A stretch of DNA of 64,000 nt from positions 372,001-436,000 of the forward strand of contig NZ_CP107853.1 in assembly GCF_036013525.1 (NCBI RefSeq). The letters run 5' to 3'. A program made the position numbers and the translations under genes. The stretch is from Nonomuraea sp. NBC_00507. GTDB taxonomy: Bacteria; Actinomycetota; Actinomycetes; Streptosporangiales; Streptosporangiaceae. Under the pieces are notes generated by a model. It was given only the letters and a program-made list of their open reading frames with translations. It ran no database searches and was not told the origin of the DNA. Below, in pieces: positions 50,622 to 58,726 of this stretch (position 1 is the stretch's first letter; each line of letters opens with the position of its first letter).

Positions 50622-51560
50622 GTGCGAGACATCACCGTGTTCAGCGGCACCGCCCACCCCGAACTGGCCGAAGAGATCTGTGCCCACCTGGGCACTCCCC
50701 TGCACCCCGTCCAGGTCAGTCGCTTCGCCAACGACGTACTGGAAGTGCAGTTGCAGGCCAACTGCCGCGAGCGTGACGTCTTCCTCATCCAGCCCCTGGT
50801 GCCGCCCGTCCAGGAGCACCTGGTCGAACTGCTGCTCATGCTGGACGCCGCGCGCGGCGCGTCCGCGGCCAGGACCACCGTCGTGCTCCCGCACTACGCC
50901 TATGCCAGATCGGACAAGAAAGACGCGCCACGCATCTCCATCGGCGCGCGGCTGGTCGCCGACCTGATGGTGGCCGCGGGCGCCAACCGGGTGCTGGCGA
51001 TGACGCTGCACTCGCCGCAGGTGCACGGCTTCTTCAGCGTCCCGGTCGACCACCTGCACGCACTGCGGGAGCTGGCCGCGCACTTCCGTCAGTACGACCT
51101 GTCGAACACGGTCGTCGTCTCCCCGGACCTCGGCAACGCCAAGGAGGCCGCCCACTTCGCCCGCCTGCTCGGCACCGGCGTCGCGATGGGCGCCAAACAA
51201 CGCTTCAGCGACGACCGCGTGGTGATCAGCTCGGTCATCGGCGACGTGGCGGGCAAGGACGTCATCGTCCTGGACGACGAGATCGCCAAGGGCAGCACGG
51301 TCATCGAGCTGCTCGACCGGCTGCGCGAGCGCGGCGTGCGCTCGGTGCGCGTGGCCTGCACGCACGGGTTGTTCTCCAGCGGGGCGGTGGAGCGGCTGAG
51401 CGCGCTGCCGGAGATCGAGGAGATCGTCTGCACGAACACCGTGCCGCCGCCCAAGCCCAGCGACAAGCTCACGGTCCTGTCGATCGCGCCCGCCCTGGCC
51501 GAGGCCATGCGCCGCATCCACGACGGCGAGTCGGTGAGCGCCCTGTTCAGCACCCCCTGA
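50622..51560 (+). CDS. ribose-phosphate diphosphokinase (PRPP synthetase paralogue)
   Basis: 312 aa, GTG start 33 bp after the HAD gene. The catalytic flexible loop is VVLPHYAYARSDKKDAPRIS and the PRPP loop reads VIVLDDEIAKGSTVIEL instead of the usual DDMIDTGGT. The Asp pair and following Ser/Thr are kept, so activity is likely, but the variant loop suggests a specialised paralogue. May act with the adjacent HAD enzyme in ribose-phosphate use. Confidence 0.82.
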   Translation: MRDITVFSGTAHPELAEEICAHLGTPLHPVQVSRFANDVLEVQLQANCRERDVFLIQPLVPPVQEHLVELLLMLDAARGASAARTTVVLPHYAYARSDKKDAPRISIGARLVADLMVAAGANRVLAMTLHSPQVHGFFSVPVDHLHALRELAAHFRQYDLSNTVVVSPDLGNAKEAAHFARLLGTGVAMGAKQRFSDDRVVISSVIGDVAGKDVIVLDDEIAKGSTVIELLDRLRERGVRSVRVACTHGLFSSGAVERLSALPEIEEIVCTNTVPPPKPSDKLTVLSIAPALAEAMRRIHDGESVSALFSTP

Positions 51561-51616
51561 CGAGCCGGGCGGTCAGCCGGCGGAGGGGGTGACGGGCATG
51601 GGCGTCTGCTCTCCGT

Positions 51617-52384
51617 TCAGGCCCAGCCGCCGTTGCTCATCAGCAATTGGCCGTTGATCCACTCCCCCTGCGGCGAGCAGAGGAAGTCGACGAGGTGCGC
51701 GGTGTCTTCCGGGGTGCCGAGGCGGCCGCGCGCTATGCGTCCGACGAGGGTCTCGCGCAGCTCGTCCGATATCCAACCGGTGTCCACCGGGCCGGGATTG
51801 ATGACGTTCGCGTTGATGCCGAGGTGAGCGAGCTCAGAGGCGGCCGCCAGGGTGATGCGGTCCAGCGCGCCCTTGCTCGCCCCGTACGGCAGGTTGCCGA
51901 CCGTGTGGTCGCTGGTGAGGGCGATGATCCGGCCGGACCCCTTGGCGCCCTGGAAACGCCTGCCGAACTCCCGGATCAGCAGCCACGTGGCACGCGCGTT
52001 CACGGCGAAGTGCCGGTCGAAGCTCTCCACGGTGGTGTCGAGCAGGCCGGAGTCGACCGATTCGCAGTGGCACATCACCAGGGCGGTGACCTGGCCCAAT
52101 TGCCGCTCCACCTCGTCGAAGACGCGTGCGGGGGTCTCGACGTCGATGAGATCCGCCTCGATGGCGGCGGTGGCCGCGCCACGCTCGGCGAGATCCTTCG
52201 TGATCGCCTCCGTCGCCGTCGGCTCGGGCCCCCAGGTCATGCGTTCGTCGTAGGCATGCCAGTAAGTGAAGGCGATGTCCCAGCCCGAAGCCGCCAGTTG
52301 GCGGGCGATTCCCGCGCCGATGCCAATGGTGCGTCCCACACCAGTGATCAACGCGACCTTTTCACCTCGGCGTGTATCGATCAT
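51617..52384 (-). CDS. short-chain dehydrogenase/reductase
   Basis: 255 aa from the ATG at 52384; upstream ATGs at 52393 and 52396 are alternatives but overlap the divergent gene. Cofactor motif LITGVGRTIGIGAGIARQLA (TGxxxxxGIG), MCHCESVD in place of the usual NAG region, catalytic Ser in ALTSDHT and Tyr-x3-Lys in PYGASKGALD, C-terminal GQLLMSNGGWA. Complete classical SDR; substrate unknown. Confidence 0.85.
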   Translation of the reverse strand: MIDTRRGEKVALITGVGRTIGIGAGIARQLAASGWDIAFTYWHAYDERMTWGPEPTATEAITKDLAERGAATAAIEADLIDVETPARVFDEVERQLGQVTALVMCHCESVDSGLLDTTVESFDRHFAVNARATWLLIREFGRRFQGAKGSGRIIALTSDHTVGNLPYGASKGALDRITLAAASELAHLGINANVINPGPVDTGWISDELRETLVGRIARGRLGTPEDTAHLVDFLCSPQGEWINGQLLMSNGGWA

Positions 52385-52394
52385 AGTTGCCATC

Positions 52395-53129
52395 ATGCAC
52401 GCAGCGACCGACCGCCTGCTAAGGCATTTCCTCGAGGCAGTGGAGCCGGCCGTTCCCCTTGTCGCGTTATGGGCGCACGGCTCACTGGCGACCGACGACT
52501 ACCAGCCTGGCCGCAGCGACCTGGACCTCATCGCCGTCGTCGCCGAGCCCATCACGATGGCGCAGTGGCGGCGGCTCAAGGCCCTGCACCGGGCCATCGA
52601 CCTGCCGCTGGCGGACAAGCTGCACTGCTCGTACATGGCCAGGCAGGAGCTGGCGGACCTGTCGGCCGAGCACGTGACATGGGCGCACGCGCAGATCTTC
52701 CGGCGTCCGGTCACCGCCGTCACCCGGCGCGAACTGCACACCACGCCCCTGGAGCTGCACGGGCCGCCGCCCACCGGCCTGCTGCCGCCGGTCTCGGACG
52801 CGGAGCTGGCCGAGTACGTCCGGGCGGACCTGCGGGACTTCTGGCTGGACAGGACGGGGGGACGGCGCCGGTGGCTGCACGACATCTGGGTGGACCTGGG
52901 CATGGTCACGGTCGCTAGGGCCGTGGTCACACTGCGGGACGGGCGGCTGATCAGCAAGCGGGAGGCCCTGGAGGTGCTGCACGAGCTGGGCGCGCCCGCG
53001 ATCGTGGTGGCCGATGTGCGCGCCCGCAGGTACGGCACGACGGCACCGCCGCTGAGCCGGTTCAGGAGGGCCAAGCTGGCCCGCGCGTTCATCAGGTCCA
53101 CGGTCACGAGGGTTCTAGAATCGCCGTGA
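52395..53129 (+). CDS. nucleotidyltransferase-domain protein (AadA-like fold)
   Basis: 244 aa. ALWAHGSLATDDYQPGRSDL then DLIAVV is the GS...D-x-D core of aminoglycoside adenylyltransferase-type enzymes; C-terminal helical domain carries WLHDIWVDLGMVTVARAVVT. Codon 25 (52467-52469) is TTA. It starts within about 10 bp of the SDR start on the other strand, so the two promoters must lie inside each other's gene. May modify an antibiotic or be a silent resistance-like gene. Confidence 0.75.
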   Translation: MHAATDRLLRHFLEAVEPAVPLVALWAHGSLATDDYQPGRSDLDLIAVVAEPITMAQWRRLKALHRAIDLPLADKLHCSYMARQELADLSAEHVTWAHAQIFRRPVTAVTRRELHTTPLELHGPPPTGLLPPVSDAELAEYVRADLRDFWLDRTGGRRRWLHDIWVDLGMVTVARAVVTLRDGRLISKREALEVLHELGAPAIVVADVRARRYGTTAPPLSRFRRAKLARAFIRSTVTRVLESP

Positions 53130-53667
53130 GCCTGGTCAGCGCCTCGCTGATCTGGGCGGGGGTCAGACCGAGCACCGAGCGCTGATAGCTGTACACCTCG
53201 GGGGCCAGAGGCGCGAGCAGGACGTCGACCAGCGCGTCGGGGCCGGGCGTGCCGGCGGCGACCAGGAGCACCCGCACGTGTGCCCGCCAGAAACCGTACG
53301 CGCCGGTCTCGAAGCGCGTGCGGCCCACTTCCGAGCCGAGCACCAGGTGCGCGTGGTCCTCCAGCAGCCGCACCATGGCAGCGTAGAAGGCGGCTAGCCG
53401 CTCGGCGGCCGGCGCGCCCGGGCCCAGCGGCGGCTCGCCGCGCAGCAGCCGTTCCTGCAGCTCCCGTTCGTGCTCGTCGAGCAGCGCAACGGCGATCGAG
53501 GCCCGGTCCGGGTAGCGGCGATAAAGCGTGCCCCGGCCCACCCCCGCCCTCCTGGCGATGTCGTCCATTGTCACGTCGTGCGGCGCCTTCTCGACGAAGA
53601 GCTGGGCTGCCGCTTCGAGGATCCGGGCGCGGTTGCGCGCGGCGTCGGCTCTCTCCATGTCGCCCAT
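53104..53667 (-). CDS. TetR family repressor
   Basis: 187 aa from the ATG at 53667 (MGDMERADAARN; ATG at 53658 possible). N-terminal HTH: ARILEAAAQLFVEKAPHDVT then MDDIARRAGVGRGTLYRRYP. Divergent from a broken azoreductase gene; the 40-bp palindrome between them (53675-53714) begins 8 bp from its start codon. 3' end overlaps the nucleotidyltransferase gene by 26 bp. Confidence 0.88.
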   Translation of the reverse strand: MGDMERADAARNRARILEAAAQLFVEKAPHDVTMDDIARRAGVGRGTLYRRYPDRASIAVALLDEHERELQERLLRGEPPLGPGAPAAERLAAFYAAMVRLLEDHAHLVLGSEVGRTRFETGAYGFWRAHVRVLLVAAGTPGPDALVDVLLAPLAPEVYSYQRSVLGLTPAQISEALTRLTAILEPS

Positions 53668-53674
53668 TGTAGGT

Positions 53675-53714
53675 GGACACGTCGTCCGGTTATCGTGAAC
53701 CGGACATCGTGTCC
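53675..53714. promoter_or_regulatory. 40-bp TetR operator palindrome
   Basis: Arms GGACACGTCGTCCGGTT and AACCGGACATCGTGTCC match at 15 of 17 positions around a 6-bp spacer. Lies between tetR and the azoR remnant, controlling both. Confidence 0.75.
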
Positions 53715-53730
53715 AGTTATTGGAGAGATC

Positions 53731-54148
53731 ATGTTGCTGCATCTGGACGCCAGCGCACGCCGCGCGGCGTCGTTCTCGCGCAGGTTGTCGAGCGTCTACG
53801 CCGAGACCTGGCGAGCCGCCAATCCGCAGGCCGGGTACGTCTACCGCGACCTGGCCGCACAACCCGTGCCGCACATCGGCGAGGCTTGGACGGAGTTGTG
53901 CGACTACATCCTTGAGCACGAGATAACCGAAATTTCGCGTTATGAGGAGGCGGTCCGCACCCCCCGCCCACCGGCGGGCGTGGGCCGTCGTGATGTCGCT
54001 CGCAGGCCGCTCGTTCGTGGTGACCGGCGCGCGCGGCGGCGCGTACGGCCCGGGCACGCCCCGCGAGCCGTACGACCACCAGGAGCGCTACCTGCGCGGC
54101 CGGCACGAGGAGTCCCTGGAGGCGGCGCTGAAGGAGGCGGCCCGATGA
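53731..54148 (+). pseudogene. FMN-dependent NADH-azoreductase remnant with internal deletions
   Basis: N-terminus intact (LLHLDASARRAASFSRRLSS, then IGEAWTELCDYILEHEITEI); after EEAVRTP the frame shifts. The plus-one frame then gives AWAVVMSLAGRSFVVTGARG and GAYGPGTPREPYDHQERYL, jumping to RGRHEESLEAALKEAAR. About 60 residues (PMYNFSIPA region, FMN site) and about 30 near the end are missing. Non-functional. Confidence 0.75.
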
Positions 54149-54243
54149 ACTGGCTGATCCTGATGCCGGCCGTCTCAGTGGGCAGGATGACGGCGCTCGC
54201 GCTCATCGTCGGAGGGATAGTGTTGGCCCGAGTTACCACCTGA
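54145..54243 (+). pseudogene. SMR-type efflux protein remnant (in-frame deletion)
   Basis: 32 codons: MNWLILMPAVSVGRMTALAL then IVGGIVLARVTT. The head and tail match the first residues and last helix of small multidrug resistance proteins; the middle 70 or so residues are gone. ATG overlaps the azoR remnant stop by 4 bp, the natural operon coupling. Confidence 0.55.
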
Positions 54244-54262
54244 ATCAGCGGAAGGGCGACAT

Positions 54263-54904
54263 ATGGGGGAGAGCAGGCAGTCCTATCTGGTCGCCGCAGG
54301 GTCGGCCGTGTCGCTCCTGCGCGACCCGGCCGTGGCCGGGGCGTGGGACAAGCCGAGCGCGCTCACAGAATTCAGCGTCGGCGGACTGGCCGGACACCTG
54401 GCCCACCAGATCGTGAGGGTTCGCGACGCGCTGGCGGCCGACAACGGAGCCGCCCAGGAGCCGATCGGACTCATCGAGCACTTTTCCAGGTCACCATGGG
54501 TGCAGGCGGGCCTCGACCACGAGAGCAACGTCTTCGTCCGGCGGGGCGGGGAGGCGGCCGCCGCCGACGGGCCGGTCGCGCTGGTGGAGCGCACGCAGGC
54601 ACTGCTCGACCTGCTGACCGCCGCGCTGCCCGCCGAGCCCGCCGACCGGGTCGTGCACCTGCCGTGGGCGAACTGGTCGCTCACGCTGGACGACTTCCTG
54701 CTGACCAGGTTGGTCGAGCTGGTCGTGCACTCCGACGACCTGGCCGCCAGCGTGGGCGTCGAGACGCCTGCCCTGCCTGAGTCGGTCATCGATCCGGCGG
54801 TCGAGCTGCTGGCCCGGCTGGCCGTGCACCGGCACGGGGCCACGGCCGTCATCCGCACGCTGAGCCGTGCCGAACGCGCGCCGGCCACCATCAGCGCCTT
54901 CTAG
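54263..54904 (+). CDS. mycothiol-dependent maleylpyruvate isomerase-like protein
   Basis: 213 aa. DinB-like N-terminal bundle with metal ligands at VGGLAGHLAHQIVRVRDAL (His), and LLTRLVELVVHSDDLAASVG (E and His). Actinomycete MDMPI_N family, which uses mycothiol as thiol cofactor. Partner substrate unknown. Convergent with the TetR gene at 54901 (4-bp overlap). Confidence 0.82.
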   Translation: MGESRQSYLVAAGSAVSLLRDPAVAGAWDKPSALTEFSVGGLAGHLAHQIVRVRDALAADNGAAQEPIGLIEHFSRSPWVQAGLDHESNVFVRRGGEAAAADGPVALVERTQALLDLLTAALPAEPADRVVHLPWANWSLTLDDFLLTRLVELVVHSDDLAASVGVETPALPESVIDPAVELLARLAVHRHGATAVIRTLSRAERAPATISAF

Positions 54905-55467
54905 GAGACGACCATGCGCAGGGCCGCGACGACCTCGCGGCCCGACAGCGCGCTGTCCGGGTCGAGCAGCCACTGGGACAGGAACCCGGTCAGCATGGCC
55001 TGGTAGAACGTTCCGGTCAGCCGCTCACGCTCAGGATCGCTCCCTGGCTCGATGCCGTCGAACAACTCGGTCAGCCCAAGCCGCGCCTCCTTGATGCCGC
55101 GGACGAGCTGTTCGCGCACCTCTGGTATGTGATCGATCTGCCCCAGCAACTCGAACTGGGTGACCCACAGCGGCCGCAGCCGCGAGAACGACTCCACCAC
55201 CCGATCCCACGCCGCCTCGAACCGCTCAAGCGGCGTGGCGTCCTGCTTGACGTCGGCCGACAGAGTCGCACCCAGGTCGTCGCCCCACTCCCGCATCACC
55301 TCGAACAGCGCCTCGTTCATCAGCGCGTCCTTCGACCTGAAGTGGTAGCCAATGCCCGCCAGGCTCACGCCGGAAGCGTTGGCGATGTCCCGCGCCGTCG
55401 TGCGTGAGTAGCCCTTCTCGATGAGGCACCGCTTCGCCCCTGCCAGGAGATCTTCTCTGTTTCCCAT
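54901..55467 (-). CDS. TetR family repressor
   Basis: 188 aa, ATG at 55467. HTH: AGAKRCLIEKGYSRTTARDI then ANASGVSLAGIGYHFRSKDA. Divergent from the FAD monooxygenase; the dyad at 55493-55504 overlaps the monooxygenase -35 and is the likely operator. Confidence 0.88.
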   Translation of the reverse strand: MGNREDLLAGAKRCLIEKGYSRTTARDIANASGVSLAGIGYHFRSKDALMNEALFEVMREWGDDLGATLSADVKQDATPLERFEAAWDRVVESFSRLRPLWVTQFELLGQIDHIPEVREQLVRGIKEARLGLTELFDGIEPGSDPERERLTGTFYQAMLTGFLSQWLLDPDSALSGREVVAALRMVVS

Positions 55468-55491
55468 ACCCAGAGAATAGCACAGTCGTCC

Positions 55492-55520
55492 TAGACAAGC
55501 GTCTGAGACGGATGTAACGT
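55492..55520 (+). promoter_or_regulatory. promoter of the monooxygenase with overlapping TetR dyad
   Basis: -35 TAGACA (55492-55497), 17-bp spacer, -10 TAACGT (55515-55520); start predicted at about 55527, next to the ATG at 55528, so leaderless. AGAC-AAGC-GTCT (55493-55504) overlaps the -35. Confidence 0.55.
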
Positions 55521-55527
55521 CATCGGC

Positions 55528-56703
55528 ATGACGAACATTCTGATCTCCGGTGCCAGCATCGCCGGCACGACGACGGCCTACTGGCTGCACAGGCACGGCT
55601 TCACCGTCACCGTGGTGGAGCGGGCGCCCGCCATCCGCGAAGGCGGCTACAAGATCGACATCCGGGGCGCGGCGCTCCAGGTGATCGAGCGCATGGGGCT
55701 CATGGACGCGGTCCGCGCCAGGAGCACGGACATGCGGGTCGCCACCCACTACGACGCCAAGGGCAGGCCGGTCGCGACCATGGACGCCGCCCTGTTCGGC
55801 GGCCGCATGGGCGACGACATCGAGATCATGCGCGGCGACCTCAACGAACTGCTGTACGAGCTGACGCGCGACAAGGTGGAGTACGTCTTCGACGACTCGA
55901 TCACCGGCATCGCCGACGACGGCACGGTGACCTTCGAACGCGCGCAGCCGCGTGCGTTCGACCTGGTCATCGGGGCGGACGGCGCCCATTCCAACGTCAG
56001 GAGGCTGGCCTTCGGCGAGGAGGAGCGCTTCGCCCGCCACCTCGGCCACTACATCTCGATCTGCACGGTGCCCAACACGCTGGGCCTGGACCGCGAGGAG
56101 GCCGTGCACGCGGCGCCGGGCCGGACCGCGAACGTCTACAGCACCCGCCAGGACACGGGCGCCAAAGCGTTATTCATGTGGTCGTCGCCACCGCTGGCCT
56201 ACGACCACAGGAGCGTGACCGAGCAGAAGGAGCTGCTGGCGCGAGCCATGGAGGGGACCGGCTGGGAGGTTCCCGGGCTGCTCGAGTCCGTGCGGGACGC
56301 CAAGGACTTCTACTTCGACTCGGTCGGCCAGATCCAGATGGACCGCTGGTCGAAGGGCCGGGCCATGCTGGTGGGTGACGCGGCGTACTGCGCCTCGCCG
56401 GCCTCGGGGCAGGGCACGAGTCTGGCGCTCGTGGGGGCGTACGTGCTGGCCGGCGAGCTGGCCACAGGCCGCGGCGCGGACGGCTACGAGCGGGAGCTGC
56501 GCGGCTTCGTCGCGGCCAACCAGGCGCTCGCCGAGGCCAACCTCAAGGGCATGGTGATCCCGTCACGCCTTGCCCTCTGGATCCAGATCAAGATGATCAA
56601 GCTGCTGCCCCACCTGCCGGGACGCGACCGCATGGTCGAGCGGATCGCGGGGCCGATCCACCGGGCCGCGAACGCCATCTCACTCAAGAACTATATGGAA
56701 TGA
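55528..56703 (+). CDS. FAD-dependent monooxygenase (TetX/PHBH type)
   Basis: 391 aa. FAD site ILISGASIAGTTTAYWLHRH (GxSxxG form), GADGAHSNVRRLAFG (DG motif), and GRAMLVGDAAYCASPASGQG (GD motif). Hydroxylates an aromatic or tetracycline-like compound with NAD(P)H. Codon 215 (56170-56172) is TTA. Likely controlled by the divergent TetR. Confidence 0.9.
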   Translation: MTNILISGASIAGTTTAYWLHRHGFTVTVVERAPAIREGGYKIDIRGAALQVIERMGLMDAVRARSTDMRVATHYDAKGRPVATMDAALFGGRMGDDIEIMRGDLNELLYELTRDKVEYVFDDSITGIADDGTVTFERAQPRAFDLVIGADGAHSNVRRLAFGEEERFARHLGHYISICTVPNTLGLDREEAVHAAPGRTANVYSTRQDTGAKALFMWSSPPLAYDHRSVTEQKELLARAMEGTGWEVPGLLESVRDAKDFYFDSVGQIQMDRWSKGRAMLVGDAAYCASPASGQGTSLALVGAYVLAGELATGRGADGYERELRGFVAANQALAEANLKGMVIPSRLALWIQIKMIKLLPHLPGRDRMVERIAGPIHRAANAISLKNYME

Positions 56704-56711
56704 AGCGTTCC

Positions 56712-56735
56712 GTTCTGCTATAGTAAGAGCAGAAC
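56712..56735. promoter_or_regulatory. perfect inverted repeat around a -10 box
   Basis: GTTCTGCT and AGCAGAAC (8-bp perfect arms, 8-bp spacer) enclose TATAGT (56719-56724). A second GTTCC-GTTCC-GAAC stretch follows. Operator for a repressor of the NmrA-like gene; which regulator binds is unknown. Confidence 0.6.
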
Positions 56736-56764
56736 GTTCCGTTCCGAACAGAAAGAGGTTCGTC

Positions 56765-57589
56765 ATGACTTTCCTCGTCACCGGAGCCACCGGGACCGTC
56801 GGCCGTCTCGTCGTCGAGGAGCTCCTCGCTGCCGGGCAGCAGGTGCGGGCCCTGACCAGGAATCCCGCCAAGGCAGACCTGCCCGAGGGCGTCGAGGTGG
56901 TCGCGGGCGACCTGGCCAGGCTCGACACGCTGGCCGGCGTCTTCGACGGGGTCGAGGGCGCGCACTTCATCAACTTCGCGGGTGACGACTACCAGCCGCT
57001 GCCGGACGGCGCCGGTTTGGTGAAGCTGGTCGCCGCGGCAGGCGTGCGGCGGGTCACGGTGCTCGGCGGGCGCGCGGACGGCGAGCTGGAGCAGGCGCTG
57101 GCCGGCACCGACATCGAGTGGACGTTGCTGCACCCCGTCGAGTTCATGTCCAACACGCTGCGCTGGTGGGCGCACACGATCAGGACGGAAGGCGTCATCA
57201 AGGAGCCGTTCGGCGACCGGCTGAGCGCGCTGGTGCACGAGCGCGACATCGCCGCCGTGGCCGCGACGGTGCTGGTCCAGGGGGGACACGACGGCAAGAC
57301 GTACACGCTGACCGGCCCCGAGGCGATCACCCTCAGGGAGAAGATCGCGATCCTGGGCGCGGCGATCGGCAGAGACGTGCGGTTCGTGGAGCTGACCGTG
57401 GACGAGGCGCGGGCCAAGTGGCGCGGTGACGGCATGGGCGAGGAGACCATCGAGTTCCTCGTCAACGCGCTCGGCAACACGCCGGAGGTCGGCTACACCG
57501 TGGTCCCGACCGTGCGAGAGGTCACCGGCCGGGACGCGCGCGGCTTCGCTCAGTGGGCCGCGGAGAACGCCGACGCCTTCCGCGTGTGA
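56765..57589 (+). CDS. NmrA-like NAD(P)H-binding protein (atypical SDR)
   Basis: 274 aa, AGAAAGAGG upstream. TFLVTGATGTVGRLVVEELL (GxxGxxG), RALTRNPAKADLP, then VTVLGGRADGELEQAL. Atypical SDR of the NmrA/azoreductase-like group, often a redox sensor or quinone oxidoreductase. Its 3' end overlaps the convergent hydrolase by 40 bp. Confidence 0.87.
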   Translation: MTFLVTGATGTVGRLVVEELLAAGQQVRALTRNPAKADLPEGVEVVAGDLARLDTLAGVFDGVEGAHFINFAGDDYQPLPDGAGLVKLVAAAGVRRVTVLGGRADGELEQALAGTDIEWTLLHPVEFMSNTLRWWAHTIRTEGVIKEPFGDRLSALVHERDIAAVAATVLVQGGHDGKTYTLTGPEAITLREKIAILGAAIGRDVRFVELTVDEARAKWRGDGMGEETIEFLVNALGNTPEVGYTVVPTVREVTGRDARGFAQWAAENADAFRV

Positions 57590-58617
57590 TCGATGACCTC
57601 GGGATAGGCCTCGACCGGCGTGTTCTTACCGCGTAGGTGCCGGTCGAGGAAGGCGGCGAGATGGGCGCGGGTGATGCGCAACGCCCGCGCGCCGTCGAGC
57701 TCTTGGGCGGGGATGCCGAGCGGCGGTCTGAGCACGGCGTAGTCGACGAAGGCGGAGTGGTCGGTCCCCGCCACCGTGATCCAGCGCTTCGGCCCGGTCA
57801 TTCCGGCCCAGGACTTCTTCCACGACTGATCGCTCCCGTCCGGCGTGCGCTGCGGCGGGGCCCCGATGAGCAGGAACGGGCGGTCCAGTCGTTCGACGAT
57901 CGGCTGGAAGGAGCCGTCCAGGTTGGCGCCTGCCTTGATCCGCGGGTCGGCCGCCATGGCATGGGCGGCGCTGTTGCCGCCCATCGAGTGGCCCACCATG
58001 GCGATCCTCGACCGGTCGATCGCCTTGCCCCAGCGGCCCTTGGCCAGCTCGTCCAGCACGAACCGCACGTCCACCACCCGGCTCGCGGCCACCTTCGCGC
58101 CATCCTGGCCCTTCACGCACGCCAGGCAGGTGGTGGTCCGCCCGTCGGGGAACGTGGTGGCCACCGACTCGTACGTGTGCTCCACGGCCGCGACCAGGTA
58201 TCCCCTGCTGGCGAGGTCCTCGCCCAGCGAGGTGAGGCTCGCCCGCGGGAAGCTGAACCCGGGCGACATGACGACGAGCGGCAGGCGGCCTCCGCGTACG
58301 GGGGCCTCGCGTCTGGCGTGCGTCTCGACCTGGATGAGGGCGCCCGGGGGCACGTTCTCGTAGGGCTTGAGTATGGCGGCCGACTCCTGCGGGGTGACGT
58401 AGGGCGCCCGTTCCCCGGTGGCCTTGCGGGCGGGGTACCAGAGCGTGACCAGGAGCTCGCGCTCGCCGGCGTTCGGGTTCCATGGGTCGCGGCGGCTGGA
58501 GTCGATCAGGTGCAGGCTCGTCGTGCCGACGGGCTTCGGGCCGGTCGGCTCCGGCAGGGTGAGGTCGGCCGGCAGGGTCGTATGCGCGGCAAGAACGATC
58601 AAAGACAGAGCGATCAT
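57550..58617 (-). CDS. secreted alpha/beta hydrolase (PAF-acetylhydrolase-like)
   Basis: 355 aa from the ATG at 58617 (the open frame extends but lacks a start signal). Short signal peptide (IALSLIVLAAHTTLPADL). Fold: LWYPARK..., LPLVVMSPGFSFPRASLTSL, nucleophile elbow RIAMVGHSMGGNSAAHAM, Asp in GANLDGSFQ, His in GTDHSAFVD. Esterase/lipase exported to the cell surface. Confidence 0.85.
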   Translation of the reverse strand: MIALSLIVLAAHTTLPADLTLPEPTGPKPVGTTSLHLIDSSRRDPWNPNAGERELLVTLWYPARKATGERAPYVTPQESAAILKPYENVPPGALIQVETHARREAPVRGGRLPLVVMSPGFSFPRASLTSLGEDLASRGYLVAAVEHTYESVATTFPDGRTTTCLACVKGQDGAKVAASRVVDVRFVLDELAKGRWGKAIDRSRIAMVGHSMGGNSAAHAMAADPRIKAGANLDGSFQPIVERLDRPFLLIGAPPQRTPDGSDQSWKKSWAGMTGPKRWITVAGTDHSAFVDYAVLRPPLGIPAQELDGARALRITRAHLAAFLDRHLRGKNTPVEAYPEVIDHTRKASAFSAAH

Positions 58618-58726
58618 GGGTTCTACGATCGCGGCGGGAAGGCGCCGGCCGTCCGCCCCGATCGTCGGTCGGCTCTTACTACTTTCGTCGTAAAGCCCTT
58701 TCCGGTCGGACCCATACGCTGGGCCC

